The notes: generated by a model not told the origin, from the letters alone. Shown: positions 23,861 to 32,454, counted from the stretch's first letter. The stretch is DNA of 36,864 nucleotides from CAYFQB01 sp964345225 (GCA_964345225.1 CAYFQB010000060.1:1-36864), one strand, 5' to 3'. Numbers and translations: made by a program.

Positions 23861-25130
23861 CTGATGTTCTCCTCCTTTTTTGTAGCCTTGATTTGATAAT
23901 TTTTTCATATCCTTCTGAAGAAGGAGTATAAAATGATTTATGTTTATTCATGTAGAATTGTTTAACATAGTGGTTATCAAAATTGTGGGGGTATAGATAC
24001 CCCTTGCCTGCACCGAGCCTCTTGGCACCTGCATAATGTGAATCTTTAAGATGATCAGGAACTTGCTGAACAGGTTCATTTCGTATAGCTTCAATAGCTT
24101 TATCAATCGCAGAATATGAGGCATTGCTTTTTGATGCAGTGGCTATATAGATAGCTGCCTGAGAAAGAATTATTCTGCCTTCAGGCATACCGATTCTTTC
24201 TAGTGCTTCCATGGCAGAAACTGCAACAACAAGGGCATTTGGGTCTGCGTTGCCAACGTCTTCGGATGCCGCTATTACGATTCTTCTAGCTATAAATAGA
24301 GGGTCTTCTCCAGACTCCAGCATTTTAGACAGCCAGTAGACAGTAGCATCAGGATCAGAGCCGCGCATGCTTTTAATAAATGCTGATATAGTATCGTAAT
24401 GATCATCCTCGTCATAATATAATGTCTTGTTCTGTAAAATGTCCTTAACATGGTTCAGGGTGATAATATACATGTTTTCAACACTGTCATAAGAAGATAT
24501 AAAAGAGAGTTCGAGTATATTTAATGCTCGTCTTGCATCACCTTCGCTAACTGATCCTATAAAGTCAATGGCCTGATCTTCGATCGAGATATTGTAATCC
24601 CCAAGCCCTCTTTTATCTGTAAGGGCACTTTTCAACAGTTTCTTGATGTTTTCTTCAGATATGGGCTTAAAATGAAAAATTAATGACCTTGAAGAAAGGG
24701 CTGGGACGAGGGAGAAAAATGGATTTTGAGTTGATGCCCCAATGAGTATTATCTCTCCTGTCTCGACATACGGAAGAAGTGCACTCTGTTGTGTTTTGTT
24801 GAATCTATGTATTTCATCTACAAAGAGTATCTTTTTTTCAGTTCTGTTAAATAAAACAGCTTCCCTGATATCCTTTATACCTGATGTAACAGCATTTATG
24901 GAGATGAAGTCAGCTCTGGTTTTTTTTGCAATAATATGTGCAAGAGCAGTCTTGCCGGTACCAGGCGGACCATAAAATATCAGAGAGACTATCCTGTCTT
25001 CCTCTATAAGTCTTCTTAAGGGTTTATTTATACCAAGCAAGTGAGACTGACCGAGGAAATCATCAAAGTCTTCTGGTTGCATCCGCCAAGCAAGCGGAGA
25101 TGTTTTTCTCTGAGTTTTAAAAAGTTCCAA
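23853..25130 (-). CDS. rarA: Replication-associated recombination protein A (AAA+ ATPase)
   Basis: 425 residues, TTG start (no ATG near; AAGGGC upstream). Walker A GPPGTGKT is at 54-61 and Walker B/box DEIHRF at 105-110, with GASTQNPFFS as sensor 1. A C-terminal tetramer domain follows (MRGSDPDATVYWLSKMLE, PEGRIILSQAAIYIA, YPHNFDNHYVKQ). RarA/MgsA/WRNIP1 proteins act at stalled replication forks and bind SSB. Length is normal. It is the first gene of the rarA-rny-(ymdB) group; the ncRNA candidate lies on the other side, on the opposite strand. Confidence 0.95.
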   Translation of the reverse strand: MELFKTQRKTSPLAWRMQPEDFDDFLGQSHLLGINKPLRRLIEEDRIVSLIFYGPPGTGKTALAHIIAKKTRADFISINAVTSGIKDIREAVLFNRTEKKILFVDEIHRFNKTQQSALLPYVETGEIILIGASTQNPFFSLVPALSSRSLIFHFKPISEENIKKLLKSALTDKRGLGDYNISIEDQAIDFIGSVSEGDARRALNILELSFISSYDSVENMYIITLNHVKDILQNKTLYYDEDDHYDTISAFIKSMRGSDPDATVYWLSKMLESGEDPLFIARRIVIAASEDVGNADPNALVVAVSAMEALERIGMPEGRIILSQAAIYIATASKSNASYSAIDKAIEAIRNEPVQQVPDHLKDSHYAGAKRLGAGKGYLYPHNFDNHYVKQFYMNKHKSFYTPSSEGYEKIIKSRLQKRRRTSDE

Positions 25131-25365
25131 TCTGTATAGCCCTTAGCAGGACTATGGTTTGATTAAGACTTTTGGAGTTGAGAAAGCATTAATTTTGGAG
25201 GTAAATTGATGAAAATCTATAAATAAGTCTGTGATTATTACATTAGATAATAAAGATCTAACGGAATATACAGACTCAAATATGTTGTTTACTCTATTTT
25301 TATTGAACTTATTCTCCAAAAGTACAAATACCATAGTACCGGCCTTATTAATTTATTTATCCCCC
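25131..25365. other. Divergent intergenic region between rarA and the ncRNA candidate
   Basis: No believable gene; a 77-codon plus-strand ORF from 25231 runs into the structured RNA and has no protein character. TTGAAC at 25303-25308 with a poor -10 near 25326 might serve the RNA, but it is weak. Confidence 0.35.
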
Positions 25366-25542
25366 GCCCTGCCGTGTATGCAAAAGATTAGATCCGCCCT
25401 TTTTATAGGTGGGTGCCATGAAGAGGTCTTTAGGCTTTTGCGACAAAGGCAACATGCACACTAACACCTTACGCTGGCTCCCTAAAGATCTAATTTGCCG
25501 GATCAACATTTTCGCATATCACCAACAGGGCAGGCAATGCCC
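25366..25542 (+). ncRNA. Structured RNA candidate (6S-like or riboswitch-like) upstream of mobA
   Basis: The outer stem GCCCTG (25366-25371) pairs with CAGGGC (25526-25531), continuing GTG/CAC and TATGC/GCATA. Inside, ATTAGATC (25387) pairs perfectly with GATCTAAT (25487), and TCTTTAGG (25427) with CCTAAAGA (25481). CGCCC/GGGTG and GCTTTTG-CGA-CAAAGGC form side hairpins. GATCCG/CGGATC (25391, 25499) is an alternative helix that excludes the first inner one. GGGCA-GGCAA-TGCCC at the 3' end resembles a terminator. Size, long rod shape and interior bubble suggest 6S RNA. The mobA-like gene 120 bases downstream makes a cofactor riboswitch the main alternative. The identity is inference. Confidence 0.5.
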
Positions 25543-25665
25543 AAATTATTTACTTATATATTAATAACAGAAATGATCTAATAGAGCAAGAAAAAATTCC
25601 TTCGATATGCAGACTTTTATCTTGTGTTGAAAGTGGATTTTTTACTAAACTATCTTGAAAACAGT

Positions 25666-26256
25666 ATGGATGCCCTGATTTTAGCTGGTGGAGAGAACAA
25701 ACGGATACGATTTCATAAAGGTCTGTTAGAGTTTAATGGAAGACGGATAATAGAAACAACCTCAGAAATATTAAAGAAATACTTTAACAAAATGATTATA
25801 AGCACTAATAATCCAGAACAATTTTACTATCTGGGATATCAAATGATCGGTGATGTTTTTGATTACAGGGGTCCAATGACAGGTATATTTTCTGTGTTTT
25901 TCTGTTCAGGTGTTTCAGAAATTTTCGTCGTTGCATGTGATATGCCATTTATTAACGGTGACCTAATAGATATAATCATTAATAACTATAATGGACAGGA
26001 TGCAGTTATACCTGTTTTTAACGCAACCCCCCAGCCATTACTAGGAATATATTCATCAACAATTATGTGTATAATGGAACAAAGGATAAAAGTTAATAAA
26101 CGTAGCATGATGTCTTTATTAAATAATATAAACACTCATTTTATTAAGGAAGAAGAAATAGTCAGAGTTGATCCTGAAGGGAGGTCTTTTGTAAACATTA
26201 ATACAATAGAAGAATATGAGAAAGTTATCAGAAAAAAAGTAAAAAGTAAGGAGTAA
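25666..26256 (+). CDS. mobA: MobA-like molybdenum cofactor guanylyltransferase
   Basis: 196 residues from the ATG at 25666; a GTG at 25624 would add 14 residues not typical of the family, and neither start has a clear ribosome site. The nucleotidyltransferase signature is LAGGENKRIRFHKGLLEFNG (family LAGGxSxRMGxDK), so the usual RMG is RIR. It also has GPMTGIFSV and VACDMPFIN, and the C-terminal FVNINTIEEYE matches MobA. It would attach GMP to molybdopterin for DMSO-reductase-type enzymes. The following tatA is notable because many such enzymes leave by the Tat route. The last codons and the stop lie in a 7-base repeat (array E). Confidence 0.85.
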   Translation: MDALILAGGENKRIRFHKGLLEFNGRRIIETTSEILKKYFNKMIISTNNPEQFYYLGYQMIGDVFDYRGPMTGIFSVFFCSGVSEIFVVACDMPFINGDLIDIIINNYNGQDAVIPVFNATPQPLLGIYSSTIMCIMEQRIKVNKRSMMSLLNNINTHFIKEEEIVRVDPEGRSFVNINTIEEYEKVIRKKVKSKE

Positions 26257-26263
26257 GCACTAA
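26236..26263 (-). repeat. Short 7-base-period array E at the mobA stop
   Basis: Plus-strand units AAAGTAA, AAAGTAA, GGAGTAA, GCACTAA. The third contains the mobA stop TAA (26254-26256). They are the reverse complements of TTACTTT and TTACTCC, unit types seen in arrays B and D. Confidence 0.6.
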
Positions 26264-26278
26264 AGCTGGAGGTTAAAA

Positions 26279-26500
26279 ATGTTTGGTTTAGGGATGCAGG
26301 AACTGATTATAATACTGATTATTGTGATTGTTCTTTTTGGTGCATCGAGATTGCCTGAAATTGGCAGGGGAATTGGCCAGGCTATAAAGAATTTTAAGAA
26401 AGCTACCTCAGAGCCTGACGAGATTGATGTAACATCCAATAATAAAAAAGTAACAAAGGAAGAAAATAAAGGAGGAGAAGAAAGAGATAAAAGTGGATAG
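26279..26500 (+). CDS. tatA: Twin-arginine translocase subunit TatA/TatE
   Basis: 73 residues. A short membrane helix (8-20) ends in Phe20-Gly21 and is followed by the amphipathic helix ASRLPEIGRGIGQAIKNFKKA and a charged tail, exactly the TatA plan. It forms the pore that exports folded proteins with RR signal peptides. GGAGG lies eight bases before the ATG. No tatB or tatC is in the window, so the rest of the translocon is elsewhere. The last eight bases overlap alr. Confidence 0.96.
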   Translation: MFGLGMQELIIILIIVIVLFGASRLPEIGRGIGQAIKNFKKATSEPDEIDVTSNNKKVTKEENKGGEERDKSG

Positions 26501-27593
26501 AGGGCCTGTAGCCGAAATAGACCTTTCTGCACTTAAACATAACCTTAGAATTATTAGCCAGATAATAGAAAAAAGAACTATAATAGCAGTTGTTAAAGCA
26601 GATGCTTATGGGCATGGTTCTATCGAGATTTCAAAAAAGCTTCTTAAAGAAGGCATATCACACCTAGCTGTTGCATACACAGGAGAAGCAAAAATCCTCA
26701 GGGAATTAAATACTTATGCAAAAATAATTGTACTCTTTGACCATTCTGAAATAGACGATTATTTTGTTTATAATCTTACCCCTGTAATATATGATATAGA
26801 CACAGCAGTCGAATTTTCAAAGGAAGCTGTCAGGAGAGGAACTGATATTACTGTTCATATAAAGGTCGATACAGGCATGGGCAGAATAGGGTTTAACCCT
26901 GAAAATGCAGTTTCGGATATTATTAGAATTTCAGAGATGAAAGGCATAAAAATCGAAGGTATACTGAGCCATTTTTCTGAAGCAGATTTAGCTGACAGGT
27001 CTTTCGCAATTCAGCAGCTTGAGATGTTTAATGGAATCAGGAGCAGTATTTCAGAAAAACTAGGCCGTTCATTATTTTCTCATATTGCCAACAGTGCTGC
27101 GGTTCTCTCTTTCGAGGATGCACTGCTTGATGCAGTGAGGCCGGGACTTATGATCTATGGATATTCTCCTTTTGACAAAGATTATGGTCTTATGCCTTTA
27201 ATGAAAATAAAAACTAAAATACTTATAGTTAGAAGTTTGCCGTCAGGTTCATCTGTGAGCTATGGAAGGACATTTATTACAAAGAGAGATAGCAGTATAG
27301 CTGTTATTCCGGTCGGATATGCTGATGGGTATAGCCGTTTATTTTCTAATAATGCTGAAGTTCTGGTCAGGGGTAAACGGGTTCCTGTTGTTGGAAGAGT
27401 TTGTATGGATTTGACAATGATAGATGTTACTGATGTTAAGGGTATTTTGGAAGGAGATGAAGTGGTTCTTCTTGGACGGCAGGGAGGAGAGATTATAACA
27501 GCATATGAGCTTTCTTCTAGAATAAGCACAATTCCTTATGATATCCTTACATCTCTCGGGAGCAGATCAAGAAAGGAATATATAAATTGTTGA
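26493..27593 (+). CDS. alr: Alanine racemase
   Basis: 366 residues, GTG start inside the end of tatA. PLP Lys35 is in IAVVKADAYGHG. KVDTGMGRIGF, RPGLMIYGYSP, the catalytic Tyr in VSYGRTF, and VGYADGYSRLF and RVCMDLTMIDVT complete the fold-III barrel and C-terminal beta domain. It makes D-alanine for peptidoglycan. GGAGGAGAAG within tatA serves as the ribosome site about 15-20 bases upstream, so coupling with tatA is likely. Confidence 0.97.
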   Translation: MDRGPVAEIDLSALKHNLRIISQIIEKRTIIAVVKADAYGHGSIEISKKLLKEGISHLAVAYTGEAKILRELNTYAKIIVLFDHSEIDDYFVYNLTPVIYDIDTAVEFSKEAVRRGTDITVHIKVDTGMGRIGFNPENAVSDIIRISEMKGIKIEGILSHFSEADLADRSFAIQQLEMFNGIRSSISEKLGRSLFSHIANSAAVLSFEDALLDAVRPGLMIYGYSPFDKDYGLMPLMKIKTKILIVRSLPSGSSVSYGRTFITKRDSSIAVIPVGYADGYSRLFSNNAEVLVRGKRVPVVGRVCMDLTMIDVTDVKGILEGDEVVLLGRQGGEIITAYELSSRISTIPYDILTSLGSRSRKEYINC

Positions 27594-27650
27594 AATTTAC
27601 AGGTACAATAACCCCTCTATATAATCCTTTCTTCTCATCGGTTAGTCATA

Positions 27651-27714
27651 CCTTCACCTGGCTGGATTTGTCAGTGATGAAGCTAAGGCAAAAAGAAGAG
27701 AGGAGAGGTGAAGG
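27651..27714. repeat. Inverted repeat in the alr-mlaE gap
   Basis: CCTTCACCT (27651-27659) and its perfect reverse complement AGGTGAAGG (27706-27714) flank 46 bases. The 164-bp gap has no gene. It may form a transcript hairpin separating alr from the mla/gsp operon, or bind a regulator. Confidence 0.45.
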
Positions 27715-27757
27715 CCGGAATTTATTTATAATGATGCAGTGGTGAAAGAAAACTATT

Positions 27758-28531
27758 ATGATTAATATAATCAAAAAGCTCGGTTCAATAGTAATTGGTT
27801 TTACAAGGGAACTCGGACTTATCCTTATACTTCTATTAACTACCTTGAAACAGATCGTTTTACCTCCATTTGAGATAAAAAATATCTTTAAACAGATGCT
27901 TGAGATAGGAATAAGGTCTCTTCCTGTTGTAATTGTTACTGCTATTTTTACAGGAATGGTGTTTGCCTTACAGACATATACTGGATTTAAAAGATTCGGA
28001 GCGGAAACATTTGTAGGAACGGTTGTTGCACTCTCTCTGACAAGGGAGCTTGGTCCGGTTCTAACAGGTTTGATAGTGGCTGGCAGGGCTGGTTCTGCTA
28101 TGGCAGCAGAACTCGGCACTATGAGGGTAACCGAACAGATAGATGCTTTAGAGACGCTTGCAACTAATCCTGTTAAATATCTGATTGTACCAAGATTTCT
28201 TTCAGGTGTTATAATGCTACCTGCACTTACAGTATGTGCAGATATAATTGGAATTTTTGGCGGGTTTATAATAACAACAGGATTATTTGGTGCAAGTTCG
28301 GTAGTTTACTGGAGAAGGACATGGGATTTTCTCGAGGTGAGTGACATTTATAATGGACTGATAAAGGCTTGTTTTTTCGGTGCTGCTATTGCCCTGATAA
28401 GCTGTTACAAAGGCTTTTATACAAGCGGTGGAGCCGAAGGCGTGGGTAAGGCAACAACTGGTGCCGTTGTCTTATCTTCGATGACGATTCTTATTTCCGA
28501 TTATTTTCTTTCGAGCTGGTTATTCAGATGA
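27758..28531 (+). CDS. mlaE: ABC transporter permease MlaE
   Basis: 257 residues of the MlaE/YrbE family: FKRFGAETFVGTVVALSLTRELGPVLTGLIVAGRAGSA-type core (family motif LTRELGPVLT...AGRAGSA at about 90-115), ELGTMRVTEQIDAL, and several membrane helices. It is the inner-membrane permease of the Mla system, which moves phospholipids between the outer and inner membranes. The GTGAAAG upstream of the ATG is a modest ribosome site. The stop overlaps the mlaF start by four bases. Confidence 0.95.
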   Translation: MINIIKKLGSIVIGFTRELGLILILLLTTLKQIVLPPFEIKNIFKQMLEIGIRSLPVVIVTAIFTGMVFALQTYTGFKRFGAETFVGTVVALSLTRELGPVLTGLIVAGRAGSAMAAELGTMRVTEQIDALETLATNPVKYLIVPRFLSGVIMLPALTVCADIIGIFGGFIITTGLFGASSVVYWRRTWDFLEVSDIYNGLIKACFFGAAIALISCYKGFYTSGGAEGVGKATTGAVVLSSMTILISDYFLSSWLFR

Positions 28532-29274
28532 TAAAATTAATAGATTTGTATAAATCATTCGGTGATAACCATGTTTTGAAGGGCTTAAACTTTGAGGTAA
28601 AGAAAGGAGAAAGCAGTGTTATAATAGGCGGAAGCGGTTCTGGAAAGAGCGTTATACTGAAGCATATAATCGGAATTTTAAAGCCAGATAAAGGGGATGT
28701 AATTATTGACGGAGTTAATATAAATACCCTTAAAGAGAATGAGCTCTATGAGACGAGAAAGAAGTTCGGGATGTTATTTCAGATGGCAGCCTTGTTTGAT
28801 TCGATGACTGTATGGGAAAATGTCACCTTTGCGCTCGGGAGAAATAAAGATGTAAACCCTTCTGATATGGAAGATATAGCAATGGAAAAATTGAAGATGG
28901 TTGGTCTGGTAGGAGTCGAAAATCTTATGCCTTCCGAGCTCTCTGGCGGGATGAAAAAAAGGGTAGGTCTTGCAAGGGCAATAGCACATAAACCAGAGAT
29001 TTTGCTTTATGATGAGCCGACAACAGGTCTGGATCCTATAATGGCTGATGCAATAAATGAATTAATAATTCAGTTGAGAGAAAAGCTCAATGTAACATCA
29101 GTGGCAATTACACACGATATGAACAGTGCATATAAAATTGCTGACACTATATCGATGCTTTATAACGGAGTTATAATAGATAAAGGCAGCCCTGAAGAGA
29201 TAAAAAATACAGATAATCCTGTTGTAGAGCAGTTTATCACGGGAAAGGCTGCAGGACCAATAATGATATTATAA
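28528..29274 (+). CDS. mlaF: ABC transporter ATPase MlaF
   Basis: 248 residues. Walker A GGSGSGKS is at 34-41, the Q-loop region is LFQMAALFDSMTVWENV, the signature LSGGMKKRVGLARA, Walker B ILLYDEPTTGLDP, and the switch His is in THDM. The LFDSMTVWENV segment is typical of MlaF. It powers the MlaE permease. ATGA overlap with mlaE and a 10-base gap to mlaD put all three in one operon. Confidence 0.96.
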   Translation: MIKLIDLYKSFGDNHVLKGLNFEVKKGESSVIIGGSGSGKSVILKHIIGILKPDKGDVIIDGVNINTLKENELYETRKKFGMLFQMAALFDSMTVWENVTFALGRNKDVNPSDMEDIAMEKLKMVGLVGVENLMPSELSGGMKKRVGLARAIAHKPEILLYDEPTTGLDPIMADAINELIIQLREKLNVTSVAITHDMNSAYKIADTISMLYNGVIIDKGSPEEIKNTDNPVVEQFITGKAAGPIMIL

Positions 29275-29284
29275 GGAGAGTGTT

Positions 29285-30769
29285 ATGAGGGAATTTTCGG
29301 TAGAGCTTAAAGTAGGAGCCTTTGCACTCTTGGTTATAATCATAGTTGCATTTATGACTTTTAAGACCGGCGGGCTTGGATTAGTCAAAAGAAAGGGATA
29401 TACGATGTATGCTTATTTTAACAATGTTGCCGGCCTTGATAAAGAGACAAGGATTAAAGTGGCAGGTGTAGATGCCGGCTTTATTGAAGACATTTCTCTC
29501 TCCAATGGAAGGGCAAAAGTTAAACTCAGAATTTACCCCGATGTAAAAATTTACAGGAATACAGTAGCTTCCATCAGGTCGAGCGGTCTTTTGGGTGATA
29601 AATTTCTTGATATCAATGTTGGTTCGTCTGATTATCCCGAGTTAAAAGAAGGCGATACTATAGAAAATGTAGTCGAATTTGTGGATATCGACGACCTTGC
29701 GAGAAATCTATTAAAATTATCCCGGAACTTTACGAAGCTTACCGAATCTCTTAATGAGGTATTCGGCACTGATGAGGCAAAAAGTTCTTTAAAGTATACC
29801 GTGGTAAACCTCAGGGAAATTACAACCAACCTGAATGAAACAATAACCGTAAATGACCAGAAGATCAGAACCGTGCTTGATAATATCAATAACCTTACAG
29901 CTTCATTAAACAGGCTGATAGAAGATAACAGGGAGTCTCTTACTAACACCATTACAAATATAAGTGAATTTTCAGACACAATTAAGACCAGTGGCCCTGC
30001 ACTTGTTGAAAATTTAAAAAGTACATCAGAGGAGCTTAAATCAATAATCGAAGAAAACAGGCCGGCCATAACAAGCACTCTGGAATCATTAGACAATATC
30101 ACAAAGAAGATAGACAAAGGAGAGGGCTCCCTTGGGAAACTGGTACAGGATGAAAGTCTTTATGATTCACTGACCAAGGCTGCTGAGAATGTAAAGACAA
30201 CACTTTCAGCAGTAGAAAGGTTCAGGACTTTTATAACTTTTCAGGCTGAATACCTTTCTGAGCCAGAAGATGGGAAAGGTTATTTTTATCTCACCCTCAA
30301 ACCAAAGCCTGATAAGTATTACATACTCGGTGTAGTTGGTGATCCTTTAGGCAAAGTTACCACTGTTGAGACTACTACAACACCACCTGGTACTGTTGTT
30401 AAGGAGGAAGAATTAGAAAGGAGAATTGAGTTTACAGCACAATTTGCCAAGAGATTCGGCAATGCTGCATTGAGGTTAGGCTTAACAGAAAATACATTTG
30501 GAGCAGGTGGAGATTATTTTTTCAATGACGATAAAGGAAGGATAACCGCGGATATATGGGATTTTTCCAATGACGAAGAGGATGCTAAAAACCCTCATCT
30601 TAAAATAGGTTTGGACTATTTTCTTTTTAAAAATTTATTTGTAAGTGCAGGGGCGGATAACATTTTAAACGAAAGGTGGTTCGGAGGTTACATTGGTATG
30701 GGATTAAGGTTTGAAGATGAAGACATCAAATACCTGTTAGGGACTGTTCCCACTATATCAACAAGATAA
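29285..30769 (+). CDS. mlaD: MlaD-type MCE protein with coiled coil and C-terminal beta-rich domain
   Basis: 494 residues, far longer than E. coli MlaD (about 180). One membrane helix (10-27) is followed by the MCE domain (about 36-115: NNVAGLDKETRIKVAGVDAG, IRSSGLLGDKFLDI). A long helical section at about 130-310 has regular NLNETI/NNLTASLNRL repeats. A beta-rich end at about 315-494 has alternating aromatic strands (GYFYLTLKPKPDKYYILG, NAALRLGLTENTFGAGGDY, GGYIGMGLRFEDED) that resemble outer-membrane barrel strands. It could span the periplasm from the permease to the outer membrane by itself. AAGGAG precedes the ATG. mlaC and mlaA are not in the window. Confidence 0.92.
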   Translation: MREFSVELKVGAFALLVIIIVAFMTFKTGGLGLVKRKGYTMYAYFNNVAGLDKETRIKVAGVDAGFIEDISLSNGRAKVKLRIYPDVKIYRNTVASIRSSGLLGDKFLDINVGSSDYPELKEGDTIENVVEFVDIDDLARNLLKLSRNFTKLTESLNEVFGTDEAKSSLKYTVVNLREITTNLNETITVNDQKIRTVLDNINNLTASLNRLIEDNRESLTNTITNISEFSDTIKTSGPALVENLKSTSEELKSIIEENRPAITSTLESLDNITKKIDKGEGSLGKLVQDESLYDSLTKAAENVKTTLSAVERFRTFITFQAEYLSEPEDGKGYFYLTLKPKPDKYYILGVVGDPLGKVTTVETTTTPPGTVVKEEELERRIEFTAQFAKRFGNAALRLGLTENTFGAGGDYFFNDDKGRITADIWDFSNDEEDAKNPHLKIGLDYFLFKNLFVSAGADNILNERWFGGYIGMGLRFEDEDIKYLLGTVPTISTR

Positions 30770-30772
30770 AAA

Positions 30773-32449
30773 ATGCATAAAAAGATTGGCGAAATACTTC
30801 TTGAGAAAGGTCTTATTACTGAAGATGAGTTTCATAAGATTCTCGAAATTCAAAAGTCAGATGTAAGAAGGAGGAAGTTCGGCGAAATACTGATGGAAAG
30901 AGGAACACAGGAGGACGAGGTCTTTAAAGCTCTATCCATACAGTACAATATGCCGCTGATTAAGGTTGAGGATTTTCCACAGGGGATCCCGCTTGAGAAA
31001 ATATCCTTCAGTTTCCTTGAAAGGAATCTCATTCTGCCCGTTGAGATTAAAGACAATGTTTTGAAGGTTGCAATCGGTGACCCTACAAATACTGAAGGGA
31101 TTGATGCACTGCAATCTTCATATGGCTTTGATATTTCAGTTGTTCTGGCTAAAAAATCTGACATCCTGCAGCACCTGAAACTCCTTCATGGCTCCAGAAG
31201 TGCCGTTATGCAGAGACTTATCGACGATGTCACACATGAAGATATCAACGAAATGGATTTGTCTGATGAGGTAAGTCACCTGAGGGATCTGGCACAGGAG
31301 AAGGGTATAATACAGCTTGTCAACTTGATAATTGAAAATGCAATAAAAGACAGAGCTAGTGATATACATATTGAGCCGGGTGAAATAAGTGTAAGAGCAA
31401 GGTATCGAATAGATGGTGTCCTTTATGAAAAAGAAATTCTTCCTGCCAGAATGTATTCTGCTGTTTCATCAAGGATTAAACTTCTTTCACAGATGAACAT
31501 TGCTGAAAGAAGGCTTCCTCAGGATGGGAGAATCAATATGTCATTTGCAGGAAAGGCAATAGATATAAGGGTTTCGACTATCCCTACAATATATGGTGAG
31601 AGTATTGTCATGAGGCTTCTTGACAAAGATACCTCATTTATAACACTTGAAGAAATCGGTTTTGATAGGGTATTGCTTGATATATACGAAGATATAATAA
31701 CTAACCCGTATGGAATGATCCTTATTACAGGGCCTACAGGAAGTGGAAAATCAACAACGCTTTATGCATCTCTGGACAAAATTAATTTAACTGAGAAAAA
31801 GATAGTAACTATTGAGGAACCGGTTGAATACCTCATGAGTGGTATAAATCAGATTCAGGTCAGACCAAAGATAGGATTAACTTTTGCAAGTGGCCTCAGG
31901 CATATAGTAAGGCAGGATCCGGATATTATAATGGTAGGAGAGATAAGGGACATGGAAACAGCCGGCATAGCAATACATGCTGCTCTGACAGGGCATCTAA
32001 TTTTCAGTACTCTCCACACAAATGATGCACCGGGTGCGATTACAAGGTTGATGGATATGGGTGTTGAGAATTATCTTGTCTCATCAACCCTGATATGTGT
32101 AATGGCACAGAGACTCGTAAGGAGAATATGCCAGCACTGCAGGGTAAGGCAGACAGTATCTGATGATATGTTAAATAAATTTGAGCATGGTATAAAAGAA
32201 ATCTGGTTTGGAGAAGGTTGTGAATATTGCTCAAACACGGGCTACAGGGGAAGAATCGCCATCTTTGAGGTACTGCCTATTACAGATGAAATAAGGGAAT
32301 TAATCATGCAAAGAGCTAGCGTAAGAGAGATTAAAGAGAGGGCAATTTCGCTGGGTATGAGAACACTAAGAGAGGATGGAATAGAAAAGGTTAAAAACGG
32401 TATTACTACTATTGATGAGGTGCTGAGAGTTACACAGTTAGAGCTTTAA
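30773..32449 (+). CDS. gspE: Type II secretion / type IV pilus assembly ATPase GspE
   Basis: 558 residues. An N-terminal GspE_N/MshEN domain (about 1-150, with KIGEILLEKGLITEDEF repeated later as KFGEILMERG) is the type that can bind c-di-GMP in some homologues. Walker A GPTGSGKST is at about 319, the Asp box TIEEPVEY, Walker B region DPDIIMVGEIRDMETA and the His box HLIFSTLHTNDA are present. A zinc module has Cys453, Cys456, Cys483 and Cys486. GspE powers pseudopilus growth; PilB is the near alternative, but gspK next to it favours type II secretion. It starts three bases after the mlaD stop with no ribosome site, so it is coupled to the mla genes. Confidence 0.93.
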   Translation: MHKKIGEILLEKGLITEDEFHKILEIQKSDVRRRKFGEILMERGTQEDEVFKALSIQYNMPLIKVEDFPQGIPLEKISFSFLERNLILPVEIKDNVLKVAIGDPTNTEGIDALQSSYGFDISVVLAKKSDILQHLKLLHGSRSAVMQRLIDDVTHEDINEMDLSDEVSHLRDLAQEKGIIQLVNLIIENAIKDRASDIHIEPGEISVRARYRIDGVLYEKEILPARMYSAVSSRIKLLSQMNIAERRLPQDGRINMSFAGKAIDIRVSTIPTIYGESIVMRLLDKDTSFITLEEIGFDRVLLDIYEDIITNPYGMILITGPTGSGKSTTLYASLDKINLTEKKIVTIEEPVEYLMSGINQIQVRPKIGLTFASGLRHIVRQDPDIIMVGEIRDMETAGIAIHAALTGHLIFSTLHTNDAPGAITRLMDMGVENYLVSSTLICVMAQRLVRRICQHCRVRQTVSDDMLNKFEHGIKEIWFGEGCEYCSNTGYRGRIAIFEVLPITDEIRELIMQRASVREIKERAISLGMRTLREDGIEKVKNGITTIDEVLRVTQLEL

Positions 32450-32454
32450 TGAAA

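Noticed and set aside
25231..25464. 77-codon plus-strand ORF before mobA
   Set aside because: Lies across the structured RNA candidate, no ribosome site, no recognisable protein features.
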